Numbered from the stretch's first letter, positions 48,034 through 61,427 are shown. The stretch is 64,000 nt of DNA from Monilinia fructicola (GCA_008692225.1 VICG01000004.1:806501-870500), one strand, 5' to 3'. Numbers and translations are program-made. Notes: generated from the sequence alone by a model not told the origin.

Positions 48034-51000
48034 CAATTCCCTACAAAACGTGTTATTTTTTGCTTATTTTTCGTTCCCCCGTTGTTGTTTTATATCTTGG
48101 TGGCGTTGTGGTTTGTTGAAGTGTTGGTTGTTTGGGAGGGAGAGGAGAATGAAGAATTCTTTTTTTTTCCTCTTTTGGTGGGACGTGATTGGTTTTGATT
48201 GGTTGATTCGTGGGGTGGAGTTGGTCAGGTCACCGCTTTGGTTCTGCCGATATCAAACTTTGGAAGTTATCTTTTCCTTCGACAACCAAACATTAATTAC
48301 CTAGGTAGTACTCTGTATGTTTTTCTGATACGAAAGTAACAAGTGTTCTTCGAAATATGAAATGAATGTTTTGGACTTAGTCAGCACTCATAATCTTTTC
48401 CATTCAGTCAAACTTTTATCCATTCATCGCCCACTTCGTTCAATATTAATCATACTCTCTAGATCGATCTCTCTCTGACTCCTCCCTCATCCACAAACCT
48501 CACATGAACGCCACCAACTATCTCCTCCATGCACTCAGATCACTGCCTCCTCTTGAAACTCATCAGGTTATTGCTCCTCGAGCAATACCAACAAATCCTT
48601 CTTTCCCTCCTATCTCTCCATACGACTTCCACCTCCGTCAATCGATATGGGCCCTCGAACTTGGAAAACTACCTACTCAGTATGGATGGATGATATGATC
48701 CAAGGTTACCGGCCCGGGCCACTTACCGGCTGACGTATTATACTTGTGACAAGAGCCGATTCGGAATTCAGTTGTCGCATCATACTGTAAGGGTGACTGC
48801 AATCATTGACATTCGTCAATAAATTTATGGATATATTGATATATCGATATCTATCTACATGTCTTTATCCTTGTCGTCGGATCGGACCGGAATCACCACG
48901 AGCAATTATCGATATGTACTCCAGAGTAGTTTGAGAAAATCAGTTGGAGATATGATAGTATAACCCTTCCCCTCCCCCCCCGAAAGCATCCCCAAAGATG
49001 GTTCGCGGTGTAATGTAAGTCACAGCTACATTATCCATGTGAACAAAACGTATTTGATACAGCTCTTTCCCTGTTATCTTCTGCATGGTTGTCTTCTCCA
49101 TTTTGCTATCTTATTCTTCTTCCATTCAAACTTTGCTCTTCTCTGTTACCAGCCTTTCATTCTACAATCTTCAATTTGGAATTTCCTAGTTGTTCCTGTT
49201 ATGTGTCATTGGATTTACAATTATTCTCTCTGATCAATGGCCGGCCACCAATTGTTACGATGAAGCTTAGCCTTGGGCGAATTAAACGGCCAGGTTGAAA
49301 AGAGAAGCAGTGAGTGGTTATGTTGTTAGCAGCTTAGGAAAGATATCATCCCTCTACATCATTCACGGGGTATATGAATACCACCTGCAGGGTTAGTAAC
49401 CATATGAAGCGCGCTCAATACCTTTGCATCTTATGTTTTTTGGTTTATGCTCCAGTTGCTTAGAGATACGCCGTGATATGATAAGCTGGGCTTTTCAATA
49501 TTTGTTAAGACTCAAAGTTGATAAGCAACAACGTTGCTTGACTACCCAAGTTCAAATTTTTTACTGTGGAGGTTTAGATTTCAAAAACAGTCCGCTATCT
49601 TGCGAAAACTTGTCTATCTTTGTGAGACTTAAAATTGTTTCATGTTAAAGAATTGTAAAATACGTGGATTGTTTTCGATAGCAGAATGTCCATAGTTTTA
49701 ACATATCATATCTCTTTTGGAGAGTTCCAGGAATTTTATCAACACAAAACATTCAAGCTTCATGCTTCATGCTATCACCGCAAAAGTTTTTGCATGTTTG
49801 TCGAATTGGTTGTCTGTCCACTTTGAATGAAGTCTTGAGCATGAGCGTCGAGCAGATGCATCGTTCTCTAACCTCAACTGAAAGTCATATAGACCTTTTA
49901 GCTGTCAATACTCTGCCATCATAATCATCAAGCAATCACATCAACTTTCAGACCATGTAATCATTTAACACTCAATTCAAAGATAACTATCCAAATCATC
50001 AAAACGAATTTCTTATATTTTGTTAGTATCCGAGCATTCATGCTGATTGCACAAGTGCTTTTGGCCCCTGGATTGAAATTTGCATTGATCAGAACCGGAC
50101 TGGCTGTAGCTCTATTTTCCAGCCTCTGCAAGAATGTATTATGCTTGCACCATAACAAGTGACATTGCGTCTCTCATCTAGCTGGTATTGATTCCTCACT
50201 CAGGCAAAGATATTATCCCAGAATCTTAGCACCGGCATCCTCCAACAATACGGTGAAATAATACTCTCGGTAGTTTTGTTTGCTATTTGAGCTCAGATTC
50301 GCCCGGTGGCAATGTTACTCCCAACGATGCAACTAGTTATGCTTTCAAAACATGGTGGCTACTGCCACTGGACAGCTAATGCGCGCTTGGCATTTTAATC
50401 CTCGCTGCTTGTGGCTACTTGGGGGATAACAGCTGATTGTAATTTGTGATAGATTCGTCGCGTCAGCTGCCACCGAAACGCCTGCGGTTGCATCAATCTG
50501 AACGATGATTAAATTGGCAATGGATCTTGGTAGAGGAGTTGATGAGGAGAGGTCAGCTTGTGAAATGAGTGAAGGTGGTGAGAGGACAAGGAATATGAAA
50601 TGATGATCTATACTCAAAAAGAGAGTAGGTCAATCCTACATTGAGCATACTCAGGGAATTACACCAGTTGTACGAAATGAATCAATACATTACACTGCGT
50701 TCCAGCATGAAAAATAGCAAATAAATTCACGAAAACAAACATCACTGTCAAAATCCTGCAGTATTCTCGTACTCGCGCCTTCAGAAAGCGATGGCGTTGC
50801 CCGTCTAAGAATCTTTTCTGGCTAAAGTCGGTCAAAGACGGTGCTCAATATTTTCAAATTTGACAATATCATAATCTTAGCTATCGTACTGACCATTTTG
50901 AAAGCGGCTATCATTCTACGATACTGCTATATTGCTAAAGCTGCAAACACCACGAATGATAGATTTCATATGCCAATACTCGTATTAATGTCGTAAACTA

Positions 51001-52030
51001 TTACTATGAGTTGACAAGTAGAGTAGAAAGATCACCTGGTGGATGTACGACAGCAATCGAAGAACATGCGCATGTTACAAATCAATACATAGGACCTCTA
51101 GTGAGGTGTCAACCTTCAAGGATTGTATGAAGCAAGATGAGAGTTCCATTGCATCATCAAGTACAACCAGAAAATGAATTCGGAAGAAAAATTGCAAGGC
51201 GAAAGAATATGTAGGGAGGTCGGTTCCCGTACTGCTACCCCCTGTTGTATTACATTGATGGCGGATAGATCCGTAGCTCCATCGTGACTAACGAACTTCC
51301 AGTAAGAACGCTTATAATAAGCCACATAATTTGTAATGCGCGGTGTTACATTGACAATGAGGGGTAGTAGACTTCAAGGTTGTCACAAACACAGGTCGAA
51401 GATAATCAGCCTGTACAAGAGAGGGGTATACTCAAAGCGATGCGTGCCCCAACCGGAGCCCAACAAGTGTTACATTTTACAAGGGTAGCAATAAGGCGAA
51501 CTGTGAGTTTGTGTAATAGCTGAAGGTAGCTGAATAATCTTGTGCACCAAGATATTTAAAACGCAGTAGCAGCTTGGCAGGGCAAGTAGCCTAGCATGCA
51601 GGTGCTCGCAGCACAGAGAAGGACATAATGTTTCATGGATGAGCGGGTATGGCGCAAACTTACCTGAAAGCATTTAGTATCAACCCGCGTCAGAACTCTG
51701 TGACCGCAGCAATGTTGATGGCGTGTAATTTGATAAAATGGCGCACTGCGGAGAGTTTTGTTGCACAAGTCCAAGAGCTGTACTTCTTTTGACTAAAAAA
51801 ATAGCGAAAGGGGTAAGTTGCATTGCTTGCTGTTGGATTGAGGACTCAGTTTAACTGCAGAGTTCTTAATCTGCTACTTACCTATGTATCCATGGCTAGC
51901 TGTAATGGATGTTGCATACATAACCTGAGTCAAGATCTACTCAATAGTGCAGCACTGCTAATTATCGCTTGGTACCATGTTGAAGCGGAATATCACAGTT
52001 TTTCAGCCCATTGTCTTACCTATGTATGGC
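48034..52030. other. 4 kb gene-poor interval
   Basis: A T run just downstream of the tRNA (about 48054-48062) could be the RNA polymerase III terminator. TACCTAGGTA lies at 48298-48307. The rest holds scattered short frames (for example 48504-48698, 49961-50158 -, 50345-50617 -) with no recognisable domains. Confidence 0.5.
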
Positions 52031-52038
52031 TATATAAA
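52031..52038 (+). promoter_or_regulatory. TATA box (TATATAAA) of the small gene downstream
   Basis: TATATAAA lies about 30 bases before a pyrimidine-rich stretch (CACTCTCCACTCTCC, about 52060) that suits a transcription start. The ATG follows at 52308 after a 5'-UTR intron. Confidence 0.5.
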
Positions 52039-52139
52039 CTCAAGAACGACCACTCTTCACTCTCCACTCTCCAAAGTTAAACTCAAACTCTTTCCGAATC
52101 AACTCAAATTTCCAACTCTTTTGAAACCTCCACTGCCAG

Positions 52140-52302
52140 GTAAGGTCTTTCCTTCTTGACTTGACATTTTGACTCATATTCGAGACCCAGGTTATCAAAT
52201 TTCGAACCTCTCGACCAATCTCAAACCAGTCGTCGTCAACTACCTACAAGTAAGCTGTGATGTGTTGACCAACGTTAACGAACACTCTAACATTCTTAAT
52301 AG
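52140..52302 (+). other. 5'-UTR intron of the 80-residue protein gene
   Basis: CAG|GTAAGG donor at 52140 and a TTCTTAATAG acceptor at 52302. The CDS starts six bases later. Confidence 0.5.
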
Positions 52303-52307
52303 GCAAA

Positions 52308-52550
52308 ATGAGTACCATCACAGTAATCAACAACTCCACCGCGGATGTTTACGTCAGTGTCACTTACGATGGCGAAGACTTTCAAAAGGGAGGCAGTGAG
52401 GCCTGGACCACCCTTAAAGCCAATGGAGGAAAGGATACCTGGAATTACAGGGTTAGCAATCAAATAGCCAGAGTCGCAAGAAGCCAGAATGCTGGTACAC
52501 CGGTCGAGTCTTACCTCGTTGTACCAGGCAAGACTGTGTATATCTATTAA
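52308..52550 (+). CDS. Small (80-residue) beta-rich protein of unknown function
   Basis: Single exon, ATG in context GCAAAATGAG, ending VVPGKTVYIY. It has no signal peptide, TM segment or cysteine. The pattern VINNSTADVYVSVTYDGEDF ... GSEAWTTLKANGGKDTWNYR ... VESYLVVPGKTVYIY looks like alternating beta strands with 'GS-x-x-W' and 'VPGKTVYIY' turns. I recall similar short cytosolic proteins in many ascomycetes and basidiomycetes without assigned function, but cannot verify this here. The promoter with TATA box and 5'-UTR intron supports a real, possibly strongly expressed or inducible gene. It stands alone in a gene-poor interval. Confidence 0.65.
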   Translation: MSTITVINNSTADVYVSVTYDGEDFQKGGSEAWTTLKANGGKDTWNYRVSNQIARVARSQNAGTPVESYLVVPGKTVYIY

Positions 52551-53807
52551 TCGTCGGTTACTGGTGGCAGCTCTTCGCCTTTCCGAAGGTTGAAAAGCCC
52601 AGTAGTGCCACGCCAACGATTCACTGGAATGCTTCGTCAGAATTGATTAGCTATATCACAGATTGCACACAATATAGCAGATCACCCTACACATTTGTTC
52701 GCACCCAAGCGTGTCACGCGTGATTGATCAATATATTTCTCATCTGTGCCGGCAGTAAAACCCATAAATTTCCCCTGTCCTGCTACCATGACTGTGGGAT
52801 GGCGTCATGATCACTCGAGACGGTCGTCGCCGTTGCAGCGACACGGATAATTGATACGTCCACTGCGCACCCTCTTGATGGCGTCCATCAATTCATAGAC
52901 CCCTTTCCCCCCAGGCCCCTTCCCGCCCCCACGTCACCAGTAACAGCTCCCCCCACGTCTTGCGCGAAGGAAATAGGCGCTTGCAATTGGCGAACAACAC
53001 GTGCATCCCTAGGCCCCTCGATTCCACATCGTGTCGACCATATGCATCACCGCCCACCCACCTTCACAAACATCCAGCTCTCTCGGTCCGAGCAGCGGCG
53101 GTGGAAAGCTCCCCGCCGTATGTATCTTTGGATGAGGGCTAGGGGAGAGTGGTGTAGACATTACACGCCCCGTCAGCCTCCCACCACCCTACCAAATAGA
53201 ATGCAAAGCCAAGGATCAAGATCAAGATCAAGATCAAGATCGGCCGGCCCGCTCAAGGTCAAGGTCAAGGTCAAGGTCAATGTCCACAACGCTAAGCGAG
53301 AAGCTCCGCATCCCTCCCTCCCCGAGCATTCCGCACGCTCCAGCTGAGCGGGCCGGGCCTTCATCACCGGCGTGTCGATGGTGATCTTACGTTCGGATGC
53401 ATAGGGGCGCCATCTTTCGCGGTGGTGCGGCGCGGTGGAGTGGGGGCGGGGCGGGGGGGCAGAGATGTCGGGTATGGGTTGTCGATCTGCCGTCTGCAAC
53501 ATGCAGCCTGCAGCCTGCAATACTCGAGTACTGGCCGATCTGCAATCTGCAGTTGTTGATCTCTTCTGTTCAGGACTAAGCTTGTCCACGACCGGTTGAT
53601 TCTTGGGTCTGGTTTGTTGCTTTGTAGGGGTGGGTGTGGGTATAGCTAGCTAGCTGTCTATAAGTCACAATTAGTCTCCCCCCTTTCTCCCTTCTGCTTT
53701 AGTGAGACAATAATTACAAATTGCAAGCCCGCACCGGACATTTTCTGCATTTGCCCTCGTGGGCTTCGTATTTTTGTTGTTTGCATGCTGCTTGGTTTTT
53801 ATATCTG

Positions 53808-53845
<38 letters not shown>

Positions 53846-54951
53846 GCGACAGATCACTCCGGGAATGTTATGTCACCTACTCGAGTATATGAATATGAAT
53901 ATGAATATGAATATGAATATGAATATGAATATGAATATGAATATGAATATGAATATGAATATGAATATTAATATGAATGTATAAATCCTCAACATCAACA
54001 TCAACATCCCTCCCTCCGCTCCCTCCATCTCATCCGTAGAAAATCCATCCATCCATCCCACCACTCTCACTTTCGTGAAACGCCAGCCGAGGAGATTCGC
54101 ACCTTGTCTCGAGAGTGGAGTCGAGAGTGGAGGTAGGGGGTGGGGATGGATGATTCCGGGGAGGGGAGGGCGGCGCGGGGGTTAACTTATTTTAATTGAG
54201 GTTGGGGTGGATTGGATTGGATTGGAGGGTGAGGGGGGTGGACATCAAGGATGGTGGGGGTGGGTTATCAGGTGGGAGGGTGCGGGTGTGTCTGTATGTA
54301 TGTATGTAGAAAGAAGTAGGTAGACCACTCACTCACTAATTGGAACACGAGATGAATGAGAGACAGGATGAAGGAATTTTTGAGAAGAGGAAAGCGAAAA
54401 AGTAGCGAAAAAGTAGCGAAAAAGTAGCGAAAAAGAAAAGAAAAGAAAAGATCGAGGCAATTAAAGGTATATATTCTCAACTCTCATCCTCCATTCTTTC
54501 TCTTATACACATAATCTAAGGTTCTCTCGATACGTATACAAATGATTAGATCTCCCCAGGCCTCACCCTCCCATCCATCTACATCTATGCAGCCCATCTC
54601 TTCTCCTCCACTCGTCTAATTTTGCTGCCCCCATTTCCCGATCGTTCTTTTCCAAATCAAATGTCCCATCCAAGTCGTTAAAATTCCCAACTCCATGCTA
54701 TTTCAATGCAATCCCAATAGACGATGCATCAATCCATTCGTGCCTCGGTTTCCCCTCATGTTTCATTAAACGAAAGAAAGAAAGATTCCCCAGGGAGACG
54801 AGGATGGAGAAAGACGATGACACAGAAAACGCCGTTCAATGCATCTTTGTACAGTATGTGTATGCTGTTATGCTTCAAAATTCCAATGTCAATGCCGTGC
54901 AATCAATGCCGGCCGAAACTCAAAATTGCTCCGCTCACCCCAGAGAACCAT
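52551..54951. other. Intergenic region dense in short tandem repeats
   Basis: It contains ATCAAG units (about 53217-53246) then GTCAAG units (about 53258-53281), (GT)n at about 53820-53846, ATGAAT units (53889-53970), ACATCA (about 53993-54008), and four 11-base GCGAAAAAGTA units (54394-54437). The stretch 53395-53470 and 54120-54260 is G-rich. No gene was recognised. Confidence 0.7.
53889..53970. repeat. (ATGAAT)n hexanucleotide array, about 14 units
   Basis: A near-perfect hexamer array directly after a CTCGAGTATAT sequence. Both strands stay open across it, which explains spurious frames on + and -. Confidence 0.95.
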
Positions 54952-56455
54952 CTACATGGCGTAGTATAGCCCCGCGCCAAGTGCAGCCATACCATAGGCC
55001 AACGGTGGAGGAGTTTGCATAGCGCCCGCATTCTTGGACTTGGATCCCGAGCTCAAAGTGACCGTTCCACTAATATCACCACCCGTAACACCAGAGCTTG
55101 CAGTCGCTGCATTAGAAACGAATGTAGCATCTGGGACTGCTGTGGTGCCTGTCGTGATTTCAACCACATTGGTGGATGTTGTGTTGAAATTTGTTTGGGC
55201 GAGGGAGATTTGGTTGTTGGCGAGATCGTAGACGATGTAGGCCGAGCGGATGAAGGTATCTCCGAGGACAGAGGTACTGTCGCCTGCGGGAGCAATGCCG
55301 AAGAGGCAGGCTGCGGTGCCGTCGGTGAAGGTTAATTGACGGCCGTCGGTGCTAGTCACGGGGATCACAAGTTCGTCCATTGTGACCTGGATGGTAGGAG
55401 AGGTGAAAGTGAAGTTTAGCGCGCTGGTGTTGGAGGCGAGGGAACATGGGACATAGGCTGCGCCTTCGCTGGAATCGTATTGAGCATCGACCATCTGATA
55501 AATAGCCTCGGCCATGGCGTCAGGGAGGTACGTGAGGGAACTTCCGGAGTCGAGGAGAACTGCAAGCGCTTGATTTTTGGCGATGACAGTGTCTCCCAAC
55601 TTAATTTCTGTCAAGGTAATGAGAAATTCGGCAAAATACCCAGATTCTTTTTGGATTGGAAGTGTTTCCAATTGACCATGATAATGGGCAGTATCCACAC
55701 CACCGAATAAGATACTTCCAGTGCTGGCATCCAAATCGTTGAGCCATAGGGAGTAAGCATTGGAATTAATGAGGCCGTCCGTAACCATTTTGCGCTGGTA
55801 AGTTATCGTATGCTGACTGTCCTGCCCTTCCCACTTGAACCTCATTAATCTTGTAACCAATTCCTAGAATACCTTCAGCCGAAGAACTGGTATATCCAAT
55901 ACCAAATTGTAATTTGTCTAATGTCGTTCCACCGATGGTAAATGTATCGGTAACATAGTCTCCCGAAGCTCCAGATCCATCGACATAAGAAATATTAAAA
56001 TCGCTCGAAACAAAGGCATATGTTGATGATGAGTTTGCAGAATATGTCCCAGCAGCCTTACATGGACTTCCTCTACTACTACATAATGTTGAGCTAGGAG
56101 TGTTCACCCATAAGTCACTGCTTCCTGTATCGATATGTAGCCGTAACTTCTGTGCTGGTGTACCTAACGTTCCATTGGCGAAGTATAAGGTTTCCTAAAT
56201 TCGATTAATATAAAGCTAAACGAGAACCTCGAGTAACATCACCAACCTCATTATCTAAAGTAGCTGCGACTGTTTTTTCGATCTTCTCCTTAACTTCCTT
56301 AACTTATCTCTTGCCAAAGGATTTTCCACCTGTTTCCGTACGACATCAAGTCCAACTACTTTTGCTGGCCCATCTGTACGTTGTTGCAATTGAATTGCAT
56401 CCGTACAAGTTGATAATAATCCCACCGCAGCGGCAATGAATGTTGTCGTCCTCAT
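54952..56455 (-). CDS. Secreted, GPI-type aspartic protease (pepsin A1 / yapsin-like), with two frame breaks
   Basis: Exons 56455-56247 and 56194-54952 (52-base intron), about 483 residues. A signal peptide (MRTTTFIAAAVGLLSTCTDA) and a propeptide with a dibasic-rich site (KLRRRSKK) are followed by FANGTLGTPAQKLRLHIDTG-SSDLW, with the first catalytic Asp. The flap region is FNISYVDGSGASGDYVTD. The second catalytic motif is LLDSGSSLTYLP. LWLNDLDASTGSILFGGVD is typical of fungal yapsin/candidapepsin-like enzymes. The end is Ser/Thr-rich, then a hydrophobic LAYGMAALGAGLYYAM, suiting GPI anchoring. The frame changes at an A6 run near 56270-56277 (one base short) and at an A4 run, 55788-55791 (one base extra). 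Either sequencing errors or an inactivated gene. Confidence 0.9.
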
Positions 56456-58975
56456 GATTAACAGTTGAAAGTTATAGTGATTAAAAGAATCTCCTCCTCC
56501 TATGTGATATGAAATTGATATATATCTATATATATACTATAGATATAGATATAGTATCTATTGCTTAAGTCGACCCAGATGACGCGGACAGTAGACGCTA
56601 ATTCGTTTAGCTCCAACCCAGGGACCAATATTTGTTATATCCCAGAAATTCCTGTGTAATAATAGATATATTCTCAAATCTATCCGAGATTTAAAAAGAT
56701 AGATTTTTGGTGGATGGTAAGATAAATTTTGAAGCAGTATGTTCGAAAACGAAGATTCGGGAGAAGATGTAATAAATGGTTTTGTATAATTAGTTCTAGT
56801 TTTGAAGCACCAACAAGCACCAAGCACCAAAAGAATCTGCGACAGATGACGAAACTCTTAATTGTGGCTGAAGGGTACGGGTGCATCAAAAGAATAGTTT
56901 ATATAAATTTTGTGGAGTATTATTTCTTAGTATTTGGAAGATCTTCAAGCTCTTTTTCTCCTGTAAGGCTGTGCAGTGTGAAGCGGCAAAGTCTGCTCTT
57001 GTCCTGCATCAAACGGTGACGTTTTGATTATAGGAAACTCAGCATTTATAATAATGTCAATGTAAAAGGAGTCGGAAGGGAATGAAAGGGAAGGGAAGGG
57101 AAGGGAAAGGAAAGGAAGTGTATAAGATGACAACTTTAGTCGAATAGTTTTGATGTCATTAAATATGTAGAATGAATGTAATATTCAATATCAAGGACCA
57201 AATAGTTATGTAAAGGATGAAGGATGGCTTGATAGAGCAGAGCAGAGCAGAGCAGAGTAAAGGAGGAGAGGAGAGGAGGAGAGAAGAGAGGAGAGGAGAA
57301 GAGAAGAGAGGAGAGTAGAACTGAGAATAGTAGATAGATATATGAAGACTGTATAGAAGGAGTAGTAGGAGGAGCATGTGCATATACGGAAGGGTAGTAG
57401 TAGATGCATGTATATATAGATAGGTATGAGTGTATATAAATATATACAGTATGTATACTCGAGTATATGTTATATGTGTAGGTATATATGTACTTGAATA
57501 GATACTTACCACTTACCACTTACCATCTACCATCTACCACCTAGTTAAGAAGTTTTTGAACAAACCTCATATAACATCCAATAACATCCAATAACATCCA
57601 ACACCGACTGAATGAAGACAGTCAAGACACAATTGAGAGCAATCATATCAAATCGAGGGATTCACACCTCTCTCGTATATCTTGGCGGTTTGGTGGTGAG
57701 TAGATGCTAGGATTATTGAATCATCTAGCATTATTCAAGGTACAGGGTCCGCAGAATGACGCGGCCTATGCTGCGAATCCAAGCGGGTAAGGATGGAAAT
57801 CGGAAATCTAAATAAAAATGGAGACAGTAATTGTGTGGTAAAAGTGGTAAAAGTGGTAATAATATGATAATTATGATGATTATGATAATTTTATTATTGA
57901 GTGGCTTCGCGACTCTTAGATACTCGTAAATACCCGTATAGAGAAGAGGAGGAAGAAACTAAGCGAAAGGGAAAGGAAAGGGAAGGGAAGGGAAGGAGTA
58001 GAGTAAGAGTATGAGTAAGAGTAAGTAAGAGTAATGGAATGAATAATGGAAAGAATAAGAGGAACCTTGGAATCTTCCATCATAGAAAAGAATCCAAAAA
58101 AGGAGAGCAAAACGTTATTACAGTATAGAATACAGAGTACAGTATTTTATTCTCTCTGCACTGCACGAACTGTATTAACCAATAAAACTAACAAAACTAT
58201 TAAAACCAACAATATCCAATTAAACCAATACTAACCAATGAATCGCATTAAAAAGATTCCCTTCACTTGAAATCCTGCGCCTCGAATCCTCTTTCTCGAT
58301 AGATACTGTAGATGCTGTATGTAGCATTCCAAGTTGTAGATAGATAGATGGCCAGTTCAATCAATCTATCAATCTATCAATCTATCAATCAATCAATCAA
58401 TCCCCCTTAAAAGGAGGAGGCGAGGTATCCAAAATCCATGAATAGACCAACGGATTGTAAAGAGTCTCTCCCTCTCTCTCCTCCAATACCCTTAAACAAA
58501 TATCTATTTTTAAACTATGGCAATAAAACAAAGCTTTATATGTCTTCTCATGCTCCCTCTGCCTCCACCCCCCCCTTCCTCCTTTTCTCAACTCTCAGAC
58601 CGGGAGCCCCAAAAATCATAGCATCAAGCATTGAGGATGGGATGTTTGCAACTAGAGCAAAGCGTATCTGCTTGAAACACCATCGCGCACCCTCTTCCCA
58701 GTCAAAGTAAACAGCATATGATACAGAGCATGAAGAGAAATGGTTTGGACTTGGCCTTGGAAGAGACGCGAATAGTTTTTGATGCCAAGCCATGCATGTT
58801 TATGATCTTGCCCCTCGTCCATTCACTAGGGAACTGATTGTTTGATCACGATTGAGCGCTAAGAAGACTGAAAAGGGAATAGGGGATAGGGAATAGAGGA
58901 TGCATACTCCGTACATACTACATAGCCTTTTGATTTGATATTGTTTCTGTTTGTTGGTGTTGGTGCTGTGTTGTG

Positions 58976-59018
58976 TTGTGCTGTGCTGTGCTGTGCTGTG
59001 CTGTGCTGTGCTGTGCTG
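58976..59018. repeat. (TGTGC)n pentanucleotide array
   Basis: About eight to nine units, the same unit as the shorter array at 4829-4866 upstream of the Hsp40 gene. Confidence 0.9.
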
Positions 59019-61030
59019 ACAGTGCCATCGCCATCGCCTTCGATGGATCCAAACCTCAACATAACAAAAGCGTAATGCGAGAACCAACCAGTCATGCACA
59101 GATCCGAGTAAAGCGATGGATGACATAATACGTAGCACATGTACGGAGGACTCGTCATGTCACCACGGTATTCGTAAGCAAACAGTGGTGACGACGATAT
59201 CGTACTGTAATGGGAAATGCAGACCACAATGGATGGAGAATTCGTATTTCTGTGTACGCCCCAATTTCCCAGAAATTAAAGCATCGGGTTTAGCTTGGGA
59301 AAAGGGTGCCGAAAGCCGTCAAGTGTGAGGTTACGGAGTATATACTGGAACTATACACTGCACAGTAAGATCTTACAATTTACAAATATGCTGAATTAGG
59401 TTCACCGGTAGGTGTGGTAGTCGGCGCTAACTCTAAAGAGCCGAGCCGTCCACTCCAGGGCTGTCTTATTTTCTTCCCTTTTCTTTTTTCTTCTTCCAAA
59501 AAACCCCTTTTGATCTTTTGCTTGGTCTTGGAATGTTCCTCCGTACTGTACTTATCTGCAGTATGATCCACCTATCTAATCATCAATCCAACCTTCCAGT
59601 CACGGGACGTACGGGACTCACAGGTACAGTACTCCGTATGATGAAGAACGCTTAGCAAGCAAGAGATCTAGGGTTACCTGCCAAGACAACCACAAGATCT
59701 TCCCTTGATGCCGGTAACCGACTAATACAAATATGAAGTCGACCTACTAGGTATCCAAACTCCAACAATGCAAACAGGAATTGTGAACCAAACACCCCTT
59801 GGCCAATTGGCAACGATCTGGGGCTTGGGACATCCCATCAACTTCACCTGCCTTTCCCATACTCCAAACGTTTGATCCATTTGGAATATGAAGGGCTGCG
59901 TCTAAGCGGTGATCGGTAGGCTTCAGCTGTGACATTTCAATCTTGCAGTGGGTTTCAAATTTAACCTGGGTACTCGGATAGATTATCACCATCAATGATA
60001 TGATATTGTATGGTTGATCTTGAGCATGGAGTGATTATTGTACTGGACCAATGATATGGAGAATGGAAAGCTTGGTTGATATGTGGACCGGTAACCTATC
60101 ACCTATCAGCAATCATCTAAATATAGGATTTGACATATATACTATGTATATCACGGCGCCTAATTTGCATCAGCATCCTCGATTGCAACGCCGTCGTGCT
60201 AACGAGTTGTTTTCATTGTGGCGGTGTTGTAGCATATTGCTTCTGGCCCTATACCCCTGGGTGGGTTTACAAGTAGCTCAATGAGGACAGGAGACGGCGC
60301 ATAATCAAAGCGGAAGTCCAATCCATTGGTATCTTGCAGCGCCAATCCCACGAATGATTTCTACGAGTGTGAGAAATTCAACATCCCCAGCTGCTGCCTG
60401 TTTTGTTGACCTGGATGCATGTGACAGAGTCTCGTTTTGACTTTTTGAGTCTCTGTATGGAGGTGGGATGTTGAGGATTTGCGTACGTCATTTCATCCTC
60501 TCGTCTCATATATACGGAGCGCGCAAAGTACAGAGACACTGAGACGGACTATTCGGAAGGGTACACCAGAGGTATTGGGGAGAGAATGTTCGATTGAACA
60601 TTATGGGTTGAAGCATACTTCTTCGTGACCGGGTTGTAAGGAAAACCCCTGGACCTTGTTATATCACTTCCAAGAATGCCCAGCTCATCCTCAAAACCTC
60701 ATGAGTAGTGCCCAAGAAGTGATGGAATACCGGCGGCATTGTATCCCTTTTCAAAGCCATTACTGATTTAGAATACTGTCAATGTATTCAAATGTCATGA
60801 ATCGCGAATAATTATGGGCGATCTCGCGTGCGCTCTATCTGGCACATACATAGTGCCCCTCAAAACTGAGATGAAGGAGGAGGAGCGGGTTAGGCACAAT
60901 CAAAAGCCATCCTGCCGTGTATGAAATGCCACTAATTCAAACATTTTCATCACAGGTAAGGCTGATCAATAGCGGCGCAGTAGCCATGCCTTGCATCAAT
61001 TGCTTGCATGTAAGACTACATGTAGCCTTA

Positions 61031-61087
61031 CAGCAGACACAGCAGACAGCAGACAGCAGACAGCAGACAGCAGACAGCAGACAGCAG
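61031..61087. repeat. (CAGCAGA)n heptanucleotide array
   Basis: About eight units with one shortened copy (CAGCAGACACAGCAGA) at the start. Confidence 0.9.
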
Positions 61088-61387
61088 TACTGAGGTACTT
61101 TAAGCACCTATCATTGCTAAGATAAAAAATCCATCTAAAATCCATCTAAAATGCACCCTGTAAACTCTTTCTTTCCGCTCCCTCTTCCCGCCCCATAGTC
61201 CTCACCCTATCGTCCCACCATCGCATTTCCTACACCACCCAACCCCCGCCCCACGCATCTCCTCTTTTGACCACCAACACAATCAAAGCCATCCAATAGA
61301 ACGACCCTAATATGAAAAATCTGCACCAACATCTCAAAAATCCTCGTTGGGCGGGAATTCCAAAGGAAGAACAAGAAGTGAGATGAA

Positions 61388-61427
<40 letters not shown>

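Noticed and set aside
53721..54070. Frames made of Met-Asn or Phe-Ile repeats
   Set aside because: Direct translation of the ATGAAT hexamer array on either strand.
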